From assembly GCA_028826165.1 (NCBI GenBank), contig JAPDFW010000084.1, positions 1-64,000 on the forward strand: a stretch of 64,000 nt of DNA, written 5' to 3'. Shown in pieces: positions 47,112 through 57,093 of this stretch (the first letter of the stretch is position 1; each line of letters opens with the position of its first letter). Source of the DNA: Anaeramoeba ignava (lineage: Eukaryota > Metamonada > Anaeramoebidae). The notes beneath the pieces are model-generated. The model was not told the origin of the DNA. It searched no databases and saw nothing but the letters and a program-made list of their open reading frames with translations. The translations under genes were made by a program, and so were the position numbers.

Positions 47112-48877
47112 ATGAATGAAATTATATTTTTTGGTTCAAATCAATATCCAAAACTTATAAAAAATGAACCAGATAAAATAATAAAACCAATTCAATTTAA
47201 ATTTGAAAATGAAAATGAAAATGAAAAATCAAATTAAACAAATTTCAACAAGTTTTTTTTCAACAATTTTCCTTTTTGAAAATGGAAAAGCAATAGAATA
47301 TTTAAATGAAAATTATTCAAAACAAAATCCTTCAAAAATCCAAATTGAAAATATTCAAAAAGTAGCTGCTGGTTCTTTTAATGAAGCTATTTTAACAAAA
47401 GAAGGAAATGTATTTGCAAAAGGAGAATATATTAATTCAAAAAATCCAAATGAATTTATCAATATTTCATCATTAATTAAAGATCTAAATGATAGAATAA
47501 TTCAAGATATTGTTTCTGGAGATAGTTCAATTTACTTATTAACTTCAAATCAAAATGTTTATGGAATTGGTTTGAATTATTATAGTCAACTTGGTTTTGA
47601 TTCTGAAGCACTTAAAGAAACAGAAAAACCAATTTTAATGATGAAAAATGTTTCTAAAATATTTTCAGGAAATTCTTCTTATTCTGCTTTTCTTTTAAAT
47701 TCAAATCAAGAATTATTTGGATGCGGATATAATCAAGATGGTCAACTTGGATTAGGAGAATCAAAAAAAGAAGAAACAAAAATCCAAAAATTAACCAAAA
47801 TAAAAAATATTCCAAAAGGCAAAATAATTGATATTCAATGCGGATTTACTCATTCAATAATGTTGATCGAAAATCAAAATCAAAATCAAAATCCAAAAAG
47901 AAAACTTTATTCATGTGGAGAGTCCGAATATAATGGACTTGGCAAAAATGATGAAAATACTTATGAATTTACTGAAATCAAATCATCTTTATTTGAAAAT
48001 GATGATAATATTCTTGATTTTTCTTGTGGAGCTGGACAAACTTTGATTTTAACATCTAATTCGAAATTGATAGGATTTGGAGGTAATTTATTTGGTCAAT
48101 TAGGAAATGGAAATAAAAATACTCACTTAATTCCAATTCAAATTAAACTTCCTAAATTAAGATTTAATGAAAATATTTCTAATTATCATATTTCTTGTGG
48201 GTTTAACAAATCATTTCTTTATTATTCTCCTCCTTCTTTTTCCAATCTTGAAGAAGATTTGATAAAATTATTTGAAAGAAAAGAATTTTGCAATATTTCA
48301 TTTAAAACCAAAAATGGAGGAAATAATTGAAGCTCATAAATTAATATTGAATTATAGATTAAATCAAAATCAAATTGAAAAACTTCAAGAAATTATTTCA
48401 AATAAATTAATTAAAGAATCAAATCAAATATTTGAAATGATTTATTCAAACAATTCCAAAATAAATCCAAAATTATATTCTGAAATTAAAGAAATTATAA
48501 ATTTAAATGAAAAAATAGAAGAAACAATGAAAAGAATTTATTTAAATGAAAATGAAAAAGATTTTATAATTGAAAGAAAAGAAAAAAAATATAAATTTCC
48601 AAAATTAATATTAATAATGAGAAGTGAATTATATCGAGGAATGTTTTTATCTGTTACAGAAGATAAATCTAATAAAGTTACAGATTATAGTGAATTAAGT
48701 AATAAATCATTTCAAATATTTGAATATTGGATTTATTCAAATCAAATTAAAGATGAAATTCAAATTACAAAAGAAATTATTGATGAAATTAAAAGAGGAA
48801 TTGATTATTTTCAATTAAATCAAACAAATCCAAATTTATTTGATTTATTAATTAAAAAATTTAATAATCAAAATTAA
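47112..48877 (+). pseudogene. RCC1-BTB-BTB copy 2, two frameshifts
   Basis: Aligns along its length with RCC1-BTB 1 from the same start (MNEIIFFGSNQYPKLIKNEP). Lesion 1: an extra T near 47229 (GAAAAATCAAATT versus GAAAAACAAATT in copy 1) puts TAA in frame; this same lesion is in copy 3. Lesion 2: an extra G near 48318 (GGAGGAAATAATT) between the RCC1 and BTB parts. Between the lesions a 375-residue RCC1 frame is open (from an internal ATG at 47203), and the double-BTB frame is open to 48877. It might therefore still make an RCC1-only protein. The propeller sequence has diverged more than the second BTB domain. Confidence 0.8.
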
Positions 48878-49381
48878 AATTTAAATCAAAATTAAAATTA
48901 AAATCAAAAATTAAATTTAAAATTTAAAATTAAAATTAAAATTCAAAATTAAAATTTAAAATTAAAATTAAAATTAAAATTAAAATTAAAATAAAAAATT
49001 AAAATTAAAATTAAAATTAAAATTAAAATTAAAATTAAAATCAAAATTAAAATTAAAATTAAAATTAAAATTAAAATTAAAATTAAAATTAAAATTAAAA
49101 TTAAAATTAAAATTAAAATTAAAATTTAAAATTAAAATTAAAATTAAAATTAAAATTAAAATTAAAATTAAAATTAAAATTAAAATTAAAATTAAAATTA
49201 AAATTAAAATTAAAATTAAAATTAAAATTAAAATCAAAATTAAAATTAAAATTAAAATTAAAATTAAAATTAAAATCAAAATTAAAATTTTAAAATTAAA
49301 ATTAAAATTAAAATTAAAATTAAAATTAAAATTAAAATTAAAATCAAAATCAAAATTAAAATTAAAATTAAAATTAAAATC
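48868..49381. repeat. AAAATT hexamer array after RCC1-BTB copy 2
   Basis: About 85 AAAATT units with AAAATC and AAAATTT variants. It stops abruptly at 49381, where a duplicated promoter segment begins. Confidence 0.95.
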
Positions 49382-49527
49382 TAATTTTATTATAATTTTT
49401 TTTTCCCAAACCTTTTTAAACTCATTAAAAGAAAAAAAAACAAAAAGGAGAAAAAAAAAATGAAAAAAAAAAAGGAGAAAAAAATAAAAATTTTTTTTTC
49501 ATTTTTTTACTTTTTTAAAAAAAGAAA
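49382..49527. promoter_or_regulatory. Duplicated divergent promoter with orphan TLDc first exon
   Basis: Nearly identical to 44610-44756. It holds the RCC1-side element (49509-49527) and, on the minus strand at 49425-49412, a copy of the 14-nt first exon of BTB-TLDc 8 with its GTTTGG splice donor (ATGAGTTTAAAAAG). No TLDc exon 2 follows; the AAAATT array starts instead. The segment therefore shows that copy 3 came from the RCC1-BTB 1 locus with a breakpoint inside intron 1 of BTB-TLDc 8. Confidence 0.85.
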
Positions 49528-51272
49528 ATGAATGAAATTATATTTTTTGGTTCAAATAAAGAACCAAAACTTATCAAAAAATGAACCAGATAAAATAAAA
49601 GATCCAACTCAATTTAAATTTGAAAATGAAAATGAAAAATCAAATTAAACAAATTTCAACAGGAAATTTTGGAACAATTTTCCTTTTTAAAAATGGAAAA
49701 GCAATAGAATATTTAAAAGATTCAAATCAAAATCCTTCAAAAATCCAAATTGAAAATATTCAAAAAGTAACTATTGGTTCTTTTAATGAAGCTATTTTAA
49801 CAAAAGAAGGAAATGTATTTGCAAAAGGGAAGAAATATTAATTCAAAAAATCCAAATGAATTTATCAATATTTCATCATTAATTGAAGATCCAAATGATA
49901 GAATAATTCAAGATATTGTTTCTGGAGCTCGTGCAGTTTATTTATTAACTTCAAATCAAAATGCTTATGGAATTGGTTTAAATGATAATGGCCAACTTGG
50001 TTTTGATACTGAAACACTTGGAAAAACAGAAAAACCAATTTTAATGATGAAAAATATTTCTAAAATATTTTCAGGAATTGCTTCACTTTCTGTTTTTCTT
50101 TTAAATTCAAATCAAGAATTATTTGGATGCGGAGATAATCAACTTGGTCAACTTGGATTAGGAGAATCAAGAATAAAAGAAAAAGCAATCCAAAAAATTA
50201 ACCAAAATCCAAAATATTCCAAAAGGTAAAATAATTGATATTCAATGTGGAGGTTCTTATTCAATAATGTTGATTGAAAATGAAAACGAAAATGAAAATC
50301 TAAAAAGAAAACTTTATTCATGTGGATATGATAGATATAATGGGCTTCTCAGACATGGAAATACTTATGAATTTACTGAAATTGAATCATTATTTGCAAA
50401 TGATGATCATATTCTTGATTTTTCTTGTGGAGCTGGGCATACTTTGATTTTAACAACTAATAATTACGTGATAGGATTTGGATATAATGGGAGTGGTCAA
50501 TTAGGAGATGGAATTGAAGAAATACAAAAAATTCCAATTCTAGCTAGAATTCCTGAATTAAGATTTAATGAAGATATTTCTAATTATCATCTTTCTTGTG
50601 GATTTCAAAAATCATTTCTTTATTATTCTCCTTCTTTTTCAAATCTTGAAGAAGATTTGATAAAACTATTTAGAAGAAAAGAATTTTGCAATATTTCATT
50701 TAAAACCAAAAATGGAGAAATAATTGAAGCTCATAAATTAATATTGAAATATAGATTAAAAGATGAAAATCAAATTGAAAAACTTCAAGAAATTATTTCA
50801 AAAATCAATTAAAGAATCAAATCAAATATTTGAAATGATTTATTCAAATAGAATAATAAATCCAAAATTATATTATGAAATTAAAGAAATTATAAATTCC
50901 AATGAACAAATTGAAGAAACAATGAAAAGAATTTATTTAAATGAAAATGAAAATGATTTTATAATTGAAAGAAAAGAAAAACAATATAAATTTCCCAAAT
51001 TAATATTAATAATGAGAAGTGAATTATATCGAGGAATGTTTTTATCTGTTACAGAAGATAAATCTAATAAAGTTACAGATTATAGTGAATTAAGTAATAA
51101 ATCATTTCAAATATTTGAATATTGGATTTATTCAAATCAAATTAAAGAAGGAATTCAAATTACAAAAGGAATTATTGATGAAATTAAAAAAGGAATTGAT
51201 TATTTTCAATTAAATCAAACAAATCCAAATTTATTTGATTTATTAATTAACAAATTTAATAATCAAAATTAA
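49528..51272 (+). pseudogene. RCC1-BTB-BTB copy 3, multiple frameshifts
   Basis: Full-length relative of RCC1-BTB 1 with the same start codon context. Lesions relative to copy 1: an extra A near 49580 (TATCAAAAAATG), the extra T near 49638 shared with copy 2, a rearranged GGGAAGAAATATT at about 49827-49840, an extra A near 50196, and loss of two A near 50800. The last 150 residues (RSELYRGMFLSVTEDKSNKV and onward) are almost unchanged. The count of lesions exceeds that seen in other genes here, supporting a pseudogene rather than read errors alone. Confidence 0.82.
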
Positions 51273-51892
51273 AATTAAAATCAAAATTAAAATTAAAATT
51301 GAAATCAAAATTAAAATTAAAATTAAAATTAAAATTAAAATTAAAATTAAAATTCAAATTTAAAATTAAAATTAAAATTAAAATCAAAATTAAAATTAAA
51401 ATTAAAATTAAAATTAAAATCAAAATTAAAATTAAAATTAAAATTAAAATTAAAATTAAAATTAAAATTAAAATTAAAATTAAAATTAAAATTAAAATTA
51501 AAATTAAAATTAAAATTCAAAATTAAAATTCAAAATTAAAATTAAAAATTAAAATTAAAATTAAAATCAAAATTAAAATCAAAATTAAAAATCAAAATTA
51601 AAATTAAAATTAAAATTAAAATCAAAATTAAAATTAAAATTAAAATTAAAATTAAAATTAAAATTAAAATTAAAATTAAAATTAAAATTAAAATTAAAAT
51701 TAAAATTAAAATTAAAATTAAAATTAAAATTAAATTTAAAATTAAAATCAAAATTAAAATTAAAATTAAAATTAAAATTAAAATTAAAATTAAAATTAAA
51801 ATTAAAATTAAAATCAAAATTAAAATTAAAATTAAAATTCAAATTAAAATTCAAATTAAAATTAAAATTAAAATTAAAATTAAAATTCAAAA
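51265..51892. repeat. AAAATT hexamer array before CDC123
   Basis: About 100 AAAATT units with AAAATC and AAATTC variants between RCC1-BTB copy 3 and the CDC123-like gene. The last 38 bp before the CDC123 start are pyrimidine-rich promoter-type sequence (TTTTTTCCGTTTTCTTTC). Confidence 0.95.
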
Positions 51893-51930
51893 TTTTTTTT
51901 CATTTTTTTCCGTTTTCTTTCTTTTTTATT

Positions 51931-53031
51931 ATGTCTCTTTCTGATAAGTTAAAAAAAGTTCAACTAAAAAAAACAACACATCAACAACAAGAACCAAAGA
52001 AACCAGAAATAATTTCATTAAAAACCGAAGAAGATAATTTCGAACTAATCCAAAATTACACACATAGAGTTTTTTTAACAAATATTGAATATTGGATCAA
52101 CATTCTGGAGAAAACAACATTTAAAACAATTCTCATTCCAATGAATCAAAAAGAAACTGAATTTCTCATTCAATCTTACGAACATTTGAAGAAATCCAAT
52201 TTCGAAAAATTTGAACTAACAAACGAACTTCAAATACAATTTGATGAAATTTCAAACAAATTGGAAAAGGCAATGCTTGAAATGACAAACGGAGATCCTA
52301 CAAAGCCTGTTTTTATCAAAAGTAGTTGCAGAAGTCCTAAAGATTCTGTTGTTTATGAAAAAGAATTTCTTGATTTATACAAATCTTTTTTGGAAAAACA
52401 ATTCGATCAAAGTATAAATTCCAAAATTTGGGCACTAACAAAAGCTGGGATGAAAATGCTTCAATTCACAGATGCAAGGAAAGTGGTTCAAACATTGTGT
52501 TCATCTTCAAGGATCTACAATGATATGAATATCTATTTGAAATATTTATCACCAAATTCAGAAAATCCAAAAACGAATCAAGAAAATCAACCAAATTTTA
52601 AGCATAAAGAACATTTTGTAGTTCGCGAATGGATAGATATGGAGCCTGAAATGGAGTTTCGAGGATTTGTGACAAACTACAACTTGAATGCTTTATCTCA
52701 ATATCATTATTTTGTTTATTTTCCAAATCTTGTTGAGAAAAAGAAGGAAATTCAGGACAAGATTGTGGATTTCTACAAAAAAGAGGTTCAACCTTTATTA
52801 CAAAATCATTTCCAATCTAAAGACTATATTGTCGATTTCTGTGTTTCTCATGGAAAAGTTTGGGTTATTGAATTGAATGCTTTTGAGGAATCAACTGATG
52901 CTGGTTTATTTGATTGGGAAAAAGAAATTAATATTCTTTCAAATGGTCCTTTTGAATTTAGGATTCAAACAGAACCTCCTGTTGGAATTGAAAAAAGACT
53001 TTCTGAAGAATGGCAAAAATATATCAATTAA
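51931..53031 (+). CDS. CDC123/D123-family protein
   Basis: 366 residues, one exon. The family has an ATP-grasp-like fold; CDC123 is an assembly chaperone for translation factor eIF2. Motifs in order: KPVFIKSSCRSPKDSVV (about residues 129-145), FVVREWIDMEPEMEFRGFVT (about 229-248), LNALSQYHYFVYFPNL, YIVDFCVSHGKVWVIELNAF and STDAGLFDWEKE. The order and the acidic metal/ATP-site residues (the EFRGF and ELNAF segments) are preserved. Codon use has more C/G than the neighbouring RCC1 copies and the frame is intact. The stop TAA again comes from an AAAATT-type hexamer. It may be CDC123 itself or a paralogue of the SPKD subtype. Confidence 0.9.
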   Translation: MSLSDKLKKVQLKKTTHQQQEPKKPEIISLKTEEDNFELIQNYTHRVFLTNIEYWINILEKTTFKTILIPMNQKETEFLIQSYEHLKKSNFEKFELTNELQIQFDEISNKLEKAMLEMTNGDPTKPVFIKSSCRSPKDSVVYEKEFLDLYKSFLEKQFDQSINSKIWALTKAGMKMLQFTDARKVVQTLCSSSRIYNDMNIYLKYLSPNSENPKTNQENQPNFKHKEHFVVREWIDMEPEMEFRGFVTNYNLNALSQYHYFVYFPNLVEKKKEIQDKIVDFYKKEVQPLLQNHFQSKDYIVDFCVSHGKVWVIELNAFEESTDAGLFDWEKEINILSNGPFEFRIQTEPPVGIEKRLSEEWQKYIN

Positions 53032-53130
53032 AATCAAAATTAAAATTAAAATCCAAAATCAAAATCAAAATTAAAATTAAAATGAAAATTAAAATTAAAA
53101 TCAAATTTAAAATCCAAAATCAAAATTAAA

Positions 53131-53159
53131 ATTATAACTATTTTCGGATGGGTGTTTGA
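53131..53159 (+). repeat. Left arm of a distant ~28-bp inverted repeat
   Basis: TATAACTATTTTCGGATGGG followed by TGTTTGA. It matches the reverse complement of 56549-56577 at about 25 of 28 positions; the internal differences are C/T and G/A. It stands out from the surrounding AAAATT repeats by its C/G content. Confidence 0.75.
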
Positions 53160-54567
53160 ATTTTTTTGGGTTTTTTTTTCTTTTAAAAAAAAAAAATTTG
53201 TTCCTAATACAATATTTTTCACCCCACCAACATCCCTCAAAAAAATTTTGAAAAAAAAATTAATTAAAGCCAAAAATTTCAAAAATTCGGAAAAAATGAA
53301 ATTTTTGTTCCTAATAGACACCTCAAAATCAATTTTTTTTGAGTCAAAAATTTTCAAAAAACTGAGTGAAAAAATTTGAAATTTGATCCAAAAATCAAAA
53401 ATAAAAAGAATAAAAAGAAAAATAAAAAAAAATTTGGAAAGTGTTGTTTTATTTTCTTATTTGTGGAACAAAAGAAATCCAAGATATTTTTGTTTAAAAG
53501 ATGAGAAAAAGAAGAAAAAGCAAAAATAGTGAAATATCAATTTTTAAAAACAAAAAGAATATCCATTTTTGTTATTTGATTCTCTTTATAATCTTTTCTA
53601 TTTTTTGTTTAGATTAATTTCAACTTTTTCTAAAATATGATTATTTATGATATTTTTTAATTCTCTCTGAAATTTATCAAGAATATATTGAAATTTCTTT
53701 GATTTTCCACAAGAATTATCTTTTAAAACTCATTTAAATTAATTTGTTTTGTTTGTTTTTTTAATTCAATGGAAAATTTGAAATCAATATTGTTTTCTTT
53801 TGATTCCTGTATTAAAATCTAAAATCTATAATCTAAAATCTATAATCTAAAATCTATAATCTAAAATCTATAATCTAAAATTTAAAATCTAAAATCTAAA
53901 ATCTAAAATCTAAAATCTAAAATTGTTATTGTTATTGTTGAAAAAAGAGGATCATTTTCTGTTTTGTGTTTTAATTGAATTAATTTCTTGAATTTGTTTA
54001 TCATTTCATGTTATTGATTGAATCAAAAATAACATCATTTTCTTCAATAAAAATAAATATTTTGAATTAAAAATAATTAAGAAAACTTCTTTTAATTAAT
54101 TGTTAAGAATTTAACTTTCAATAAAATTCATTTTAAATTACCAATTTCTATCAATCCAATTTTTATTAACTCAAAATATTAAAAGTGAACTTTGACATTT
54201 ATAAACTATTTGATAAGATAAAAATATCATTTTTAAATTCCTTTTCCAATAACATTTTATCAAAATATGGAAATCAAAAATTTATAATCAATTCCAAAAT
54301 TATTATTTTTTTCCTCAAAAAAAAAAACAAATCTAAAAAAAAGAAAATCATTAAATTCATAAAAGGAATTATTTTAAAAATGAAATCAAATTTAACATTA
54401 TCTTGTTATTTCTATTTGTGTTCTTGTAAAAAAAATTGTTAATTTATCAATAAATTTTGGATGAAAAAAATTTCTTTCATTTCTCATTTTTTTCTTTTTT
54501 TGAGAATATTTCTAACTTATTTCTAATTTCGTTATGTTTTATCATTTTAAGACAGAAATCATTGATA
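53160..54567. other. Intergenic DNA without recognised gene
   Basis: Moderately A/T-rich DNA lying inside the inverted-repeat pair. It contains two direct copies of TTTGTTCCTAATA (about 53198 and 53307), and about eight units of TCTATAATCTAAAA with shorter TCTAAAA units at 53817-53924. Short open frames (up to 85 codons) have no recognisable family and look random. No tRNA or other structured RNA is visible. Confidence 0.6.
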
Positions 54568-55850
54568 CTTTAAATTGATATTTAAATTGATATTTTAATT
54601 AATATTTTAATTGATATTTTAATTAATATTTAAATTAATATTTAAATTGATATTTTAATTGATATTTTAATTGATATTTTAATTGATATTTAAATTGATA
54701 TTTTAATTGATATTTAAATTGATATTTTAATTAATATTTAAATTGATATTTTAATTAATATTTAAATTGATATTTTAATTAATATTTTAATTGATATTTA
54801 AATTGATATTTAAAATTGATATTTAAATTAATATTTAAATTGATATTTAAATTGATATTTTAATTAATATTTTAATTGATATTTAAATTGATATTTTAAT
54901 TGATATTTTAATTGATATTTAAATTGATATTTAAATTAAAATATTTAAATTGATATTTAAATTGATATTTAAATTGATATTTAAATTGATATTTAAATTG
55001 ATATTTTTAATTAATATTTAAATTAATATTTAAATTGATATTTAAATTAATATTTAAATTAATATTTTAATTAATATTTTTAATTGATATTTTAAATTGA
55101 TATTTTTAATTAATATTTTAATTGATATTTAAATTGAAATATTTTTAATTGATATTTTAATTAATATTTTTAATTAATATTTTAATTAATATTTTTAATT
55201 AATATTTTAAATTAATATTTTTAATTAATATTTTTAATTGATATTTTAAATTAATATTTAAAATTGATATTTAAATTAATATTTAAATTGATATTTTTAA
55301 TTAATATTTTTAATTAATATTTTTAATTGATATTTTTAATTAATATTTTTAATTGATATTTTTTTAATATTTAAAATTAATATTTAAATTGATATTTAAA
55401 ATTAATATTTAAAATTGATATTTAAAATTGATATTTAAATTGATATTTAAATTGATATTTTTAATTGATATTTAAAATTAATATTTAAATTGATATTTTA
55501 ATTGATATTTAAATTAATATTTAAATTAATATTTTAATTAATATTTTAATTAATATTTTAATTAATATTTTTAATTAATATTTTAATTGATATTTTAATT
55601 AATATTTTTAATTAATATTTTTAATTGATATTTTTAATTGATATTTAAATTGATATTTTAATTGATATTTAAATTAATATTTAAATTGATATTTTAATTG
55701 ATATTTAAATTAATATTTAAATTGATATTTTAATTAATATTTAAATTGATATTTAAATTGATATTTAAATTGATATTTAAATTAATATTTAAATTGATAT
55801 TTAAATTGATATTTAAATTGATATTTAAATTGATATTTAAATTGATATTT
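54568..55850. repeat. ~12-bp AT minisatellite
   Basis: About 105 copies of TTAAATTGATAT and variants (TTTTAATTGATAT, TTAAATTAATAT). Orientation is uniform and there is no coding potential. Confidence 0.95.
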
Positions 55851-56548
55851 ATTGTTTTGAGAAATTTGAGTTTTTAGGGAGAAAGAAAAGATATTTCAAA
55901 ATATTTTGAGAAGGTTTTTGGTAAATAGTTTTGTGAGAAATGGATAAATGAGTCGATATCATTTGGTTTGAATGTTGGTTTGTAATGTTTTTTTTTGTTT
56001 TGTTTTTGAAATAGAAATGAAAAATGAAAAATGAAAATTATTTTGGAAAGAAAAAAAATATTCTTTTAGATTTCCTTTAATAGAAATGAATTGGAAATGG
56101 TTCTTTTCCATTTGGTTTTTATCATTTTTGTTTTGAAAGGAGAAAGGAAATTGAATTGAGAAAAGAGAATTAAGTCTTCCAAAAGGAAAATTTTAATTTC
56201 TTTTCCAAAACAAAATAAGAATAAAATAAGAAATTTACTTAAAATGTTTCTAAAATATTTCAATCCAAAAAGAAAACAAAGGAATCTTATCAAATTCTAA
56301 TTAAAGAATAAACCAAAAAAAAACCTCTTTAGTAAATTTTCTTTTATTTTTGTTAATTTTTGTAAAATTTTAGAATCGATGATGTCACCAGATCTAAATT
56401 TTTCAAATCAATAAGATTTTTTTTTACAAAATTTCGATCAAAATTTCGAGTTTATTATATTTTTCTTGTTTATTTTTTTTGCAAAATTTCTATCAAAAAA
56501 TTTTCTTATTATATTTTCTTGTTTATTTTTTTGTAAAAATTTTTGGAA
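55851..56548. other. Intergenic DNA without recognised gene
   Basis: Unique A/T-rich DNA. It contains a direct repeat TTTATTTTTTTGCAAAATTTC / TTTATTTTTTTGTAAAAATTT near 56470 and 56522. The longest open frame (56066-56293, minus) is rich in Phe/Leu/Ile/Lys and resembles nothing I know. No RNA gene seen. Confidence 0.55.
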
Positions 56549-56577
56549 GCAAACACTCATCCAAAAATAGTTATAAA
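56549..56577 (-). repeat. Right arm of a distant ~28-bp inverted repeat
   Basis: GCAAACACTCATCCAAAAAT followed by AGTTATAAA, the inverted partner of 53131-53159. The pair encloses about 3.4 kb; AAAATT-type arrays abut both arms on the outside. Confidence 0.75.
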
Positions 56578-57010
56578 ATTAAAATCAAAATCAAAATCAA
56601 AATTAAAATTAAAATTAAAATTAAAATTAAAATTAAAATCAAAATCAAAATTAAAATCAAAATTAAAAACAAAATCAAAATCAAAATCAAAATTAAAAAC
56701 AAAATCAAAATCCAAAATTAAAATTAAAATCAAAATTAAAATCAAAATTAAAATCAAAATTAAAATTAAAATTAAAATCAAAATCCAAAATCAAAATTAA
56801 AATTAAAATTAAAATTAAAATTAAAATTAAAATCAAAATTCAAAATCAAAATCAAAATCAAAATCAAAATCAAAATCAAAATTAAAATTAAAATCAAAAT
56901 TAAAATTAAAATTAAAATTAAAATAAAAATTAAAATTAAAATTAAAATTAAAATTAAAATCAAAATTAAAATCAAAAACAAAATCAAAATTAAAATCAAA
57001 ATTAAAATCA
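56575..57010. repeat. AAAATC/AAAATT hexamer array before RCC1-BTB 4
   Basis: About 70 AAAATT and AAAATC units with AAAAAC variants. It is followed by about 80 bp of T-rich sequence with five CATTTTT units directly upstream of the RCC1-BTB 4 start, the likely promoter. Confidence 0.92.
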
Positions 57011-57093
57011 ATTTTTATAAAAAAAGTTTTTTTCTCCTTTCATTTTTCATTTTTCATTTTTCATTTTTCATTTTTCATTTTTAATCTTTCATA

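Noticed and set aside
48986-49279. Leu-Ile alternating frame, and similar ones at 51542-51890 and 56557-57011
   Set aside because: Antisense readings of AAAATT arrays, with no start context or homology.
53152-53379. Plus-strand frame next to the inverted repeat, as a possible transposase fragment
   Set aside because: No acidic catalytic pattern or DNA-binding motif; Lys/Phe runs only.
54185-54442. Plus-strand frame of 85 codons
   Set aside because: A/T-driven composition of Lys, Asn, Ile and Phe, with no recognised motif; probably random.
56066-56293. Minus-strand hydrophobic frame of 75 codons
   Set aside because: Could be read as a small membrane protein, but there is no conserved motif and the length is near chance for this composition.
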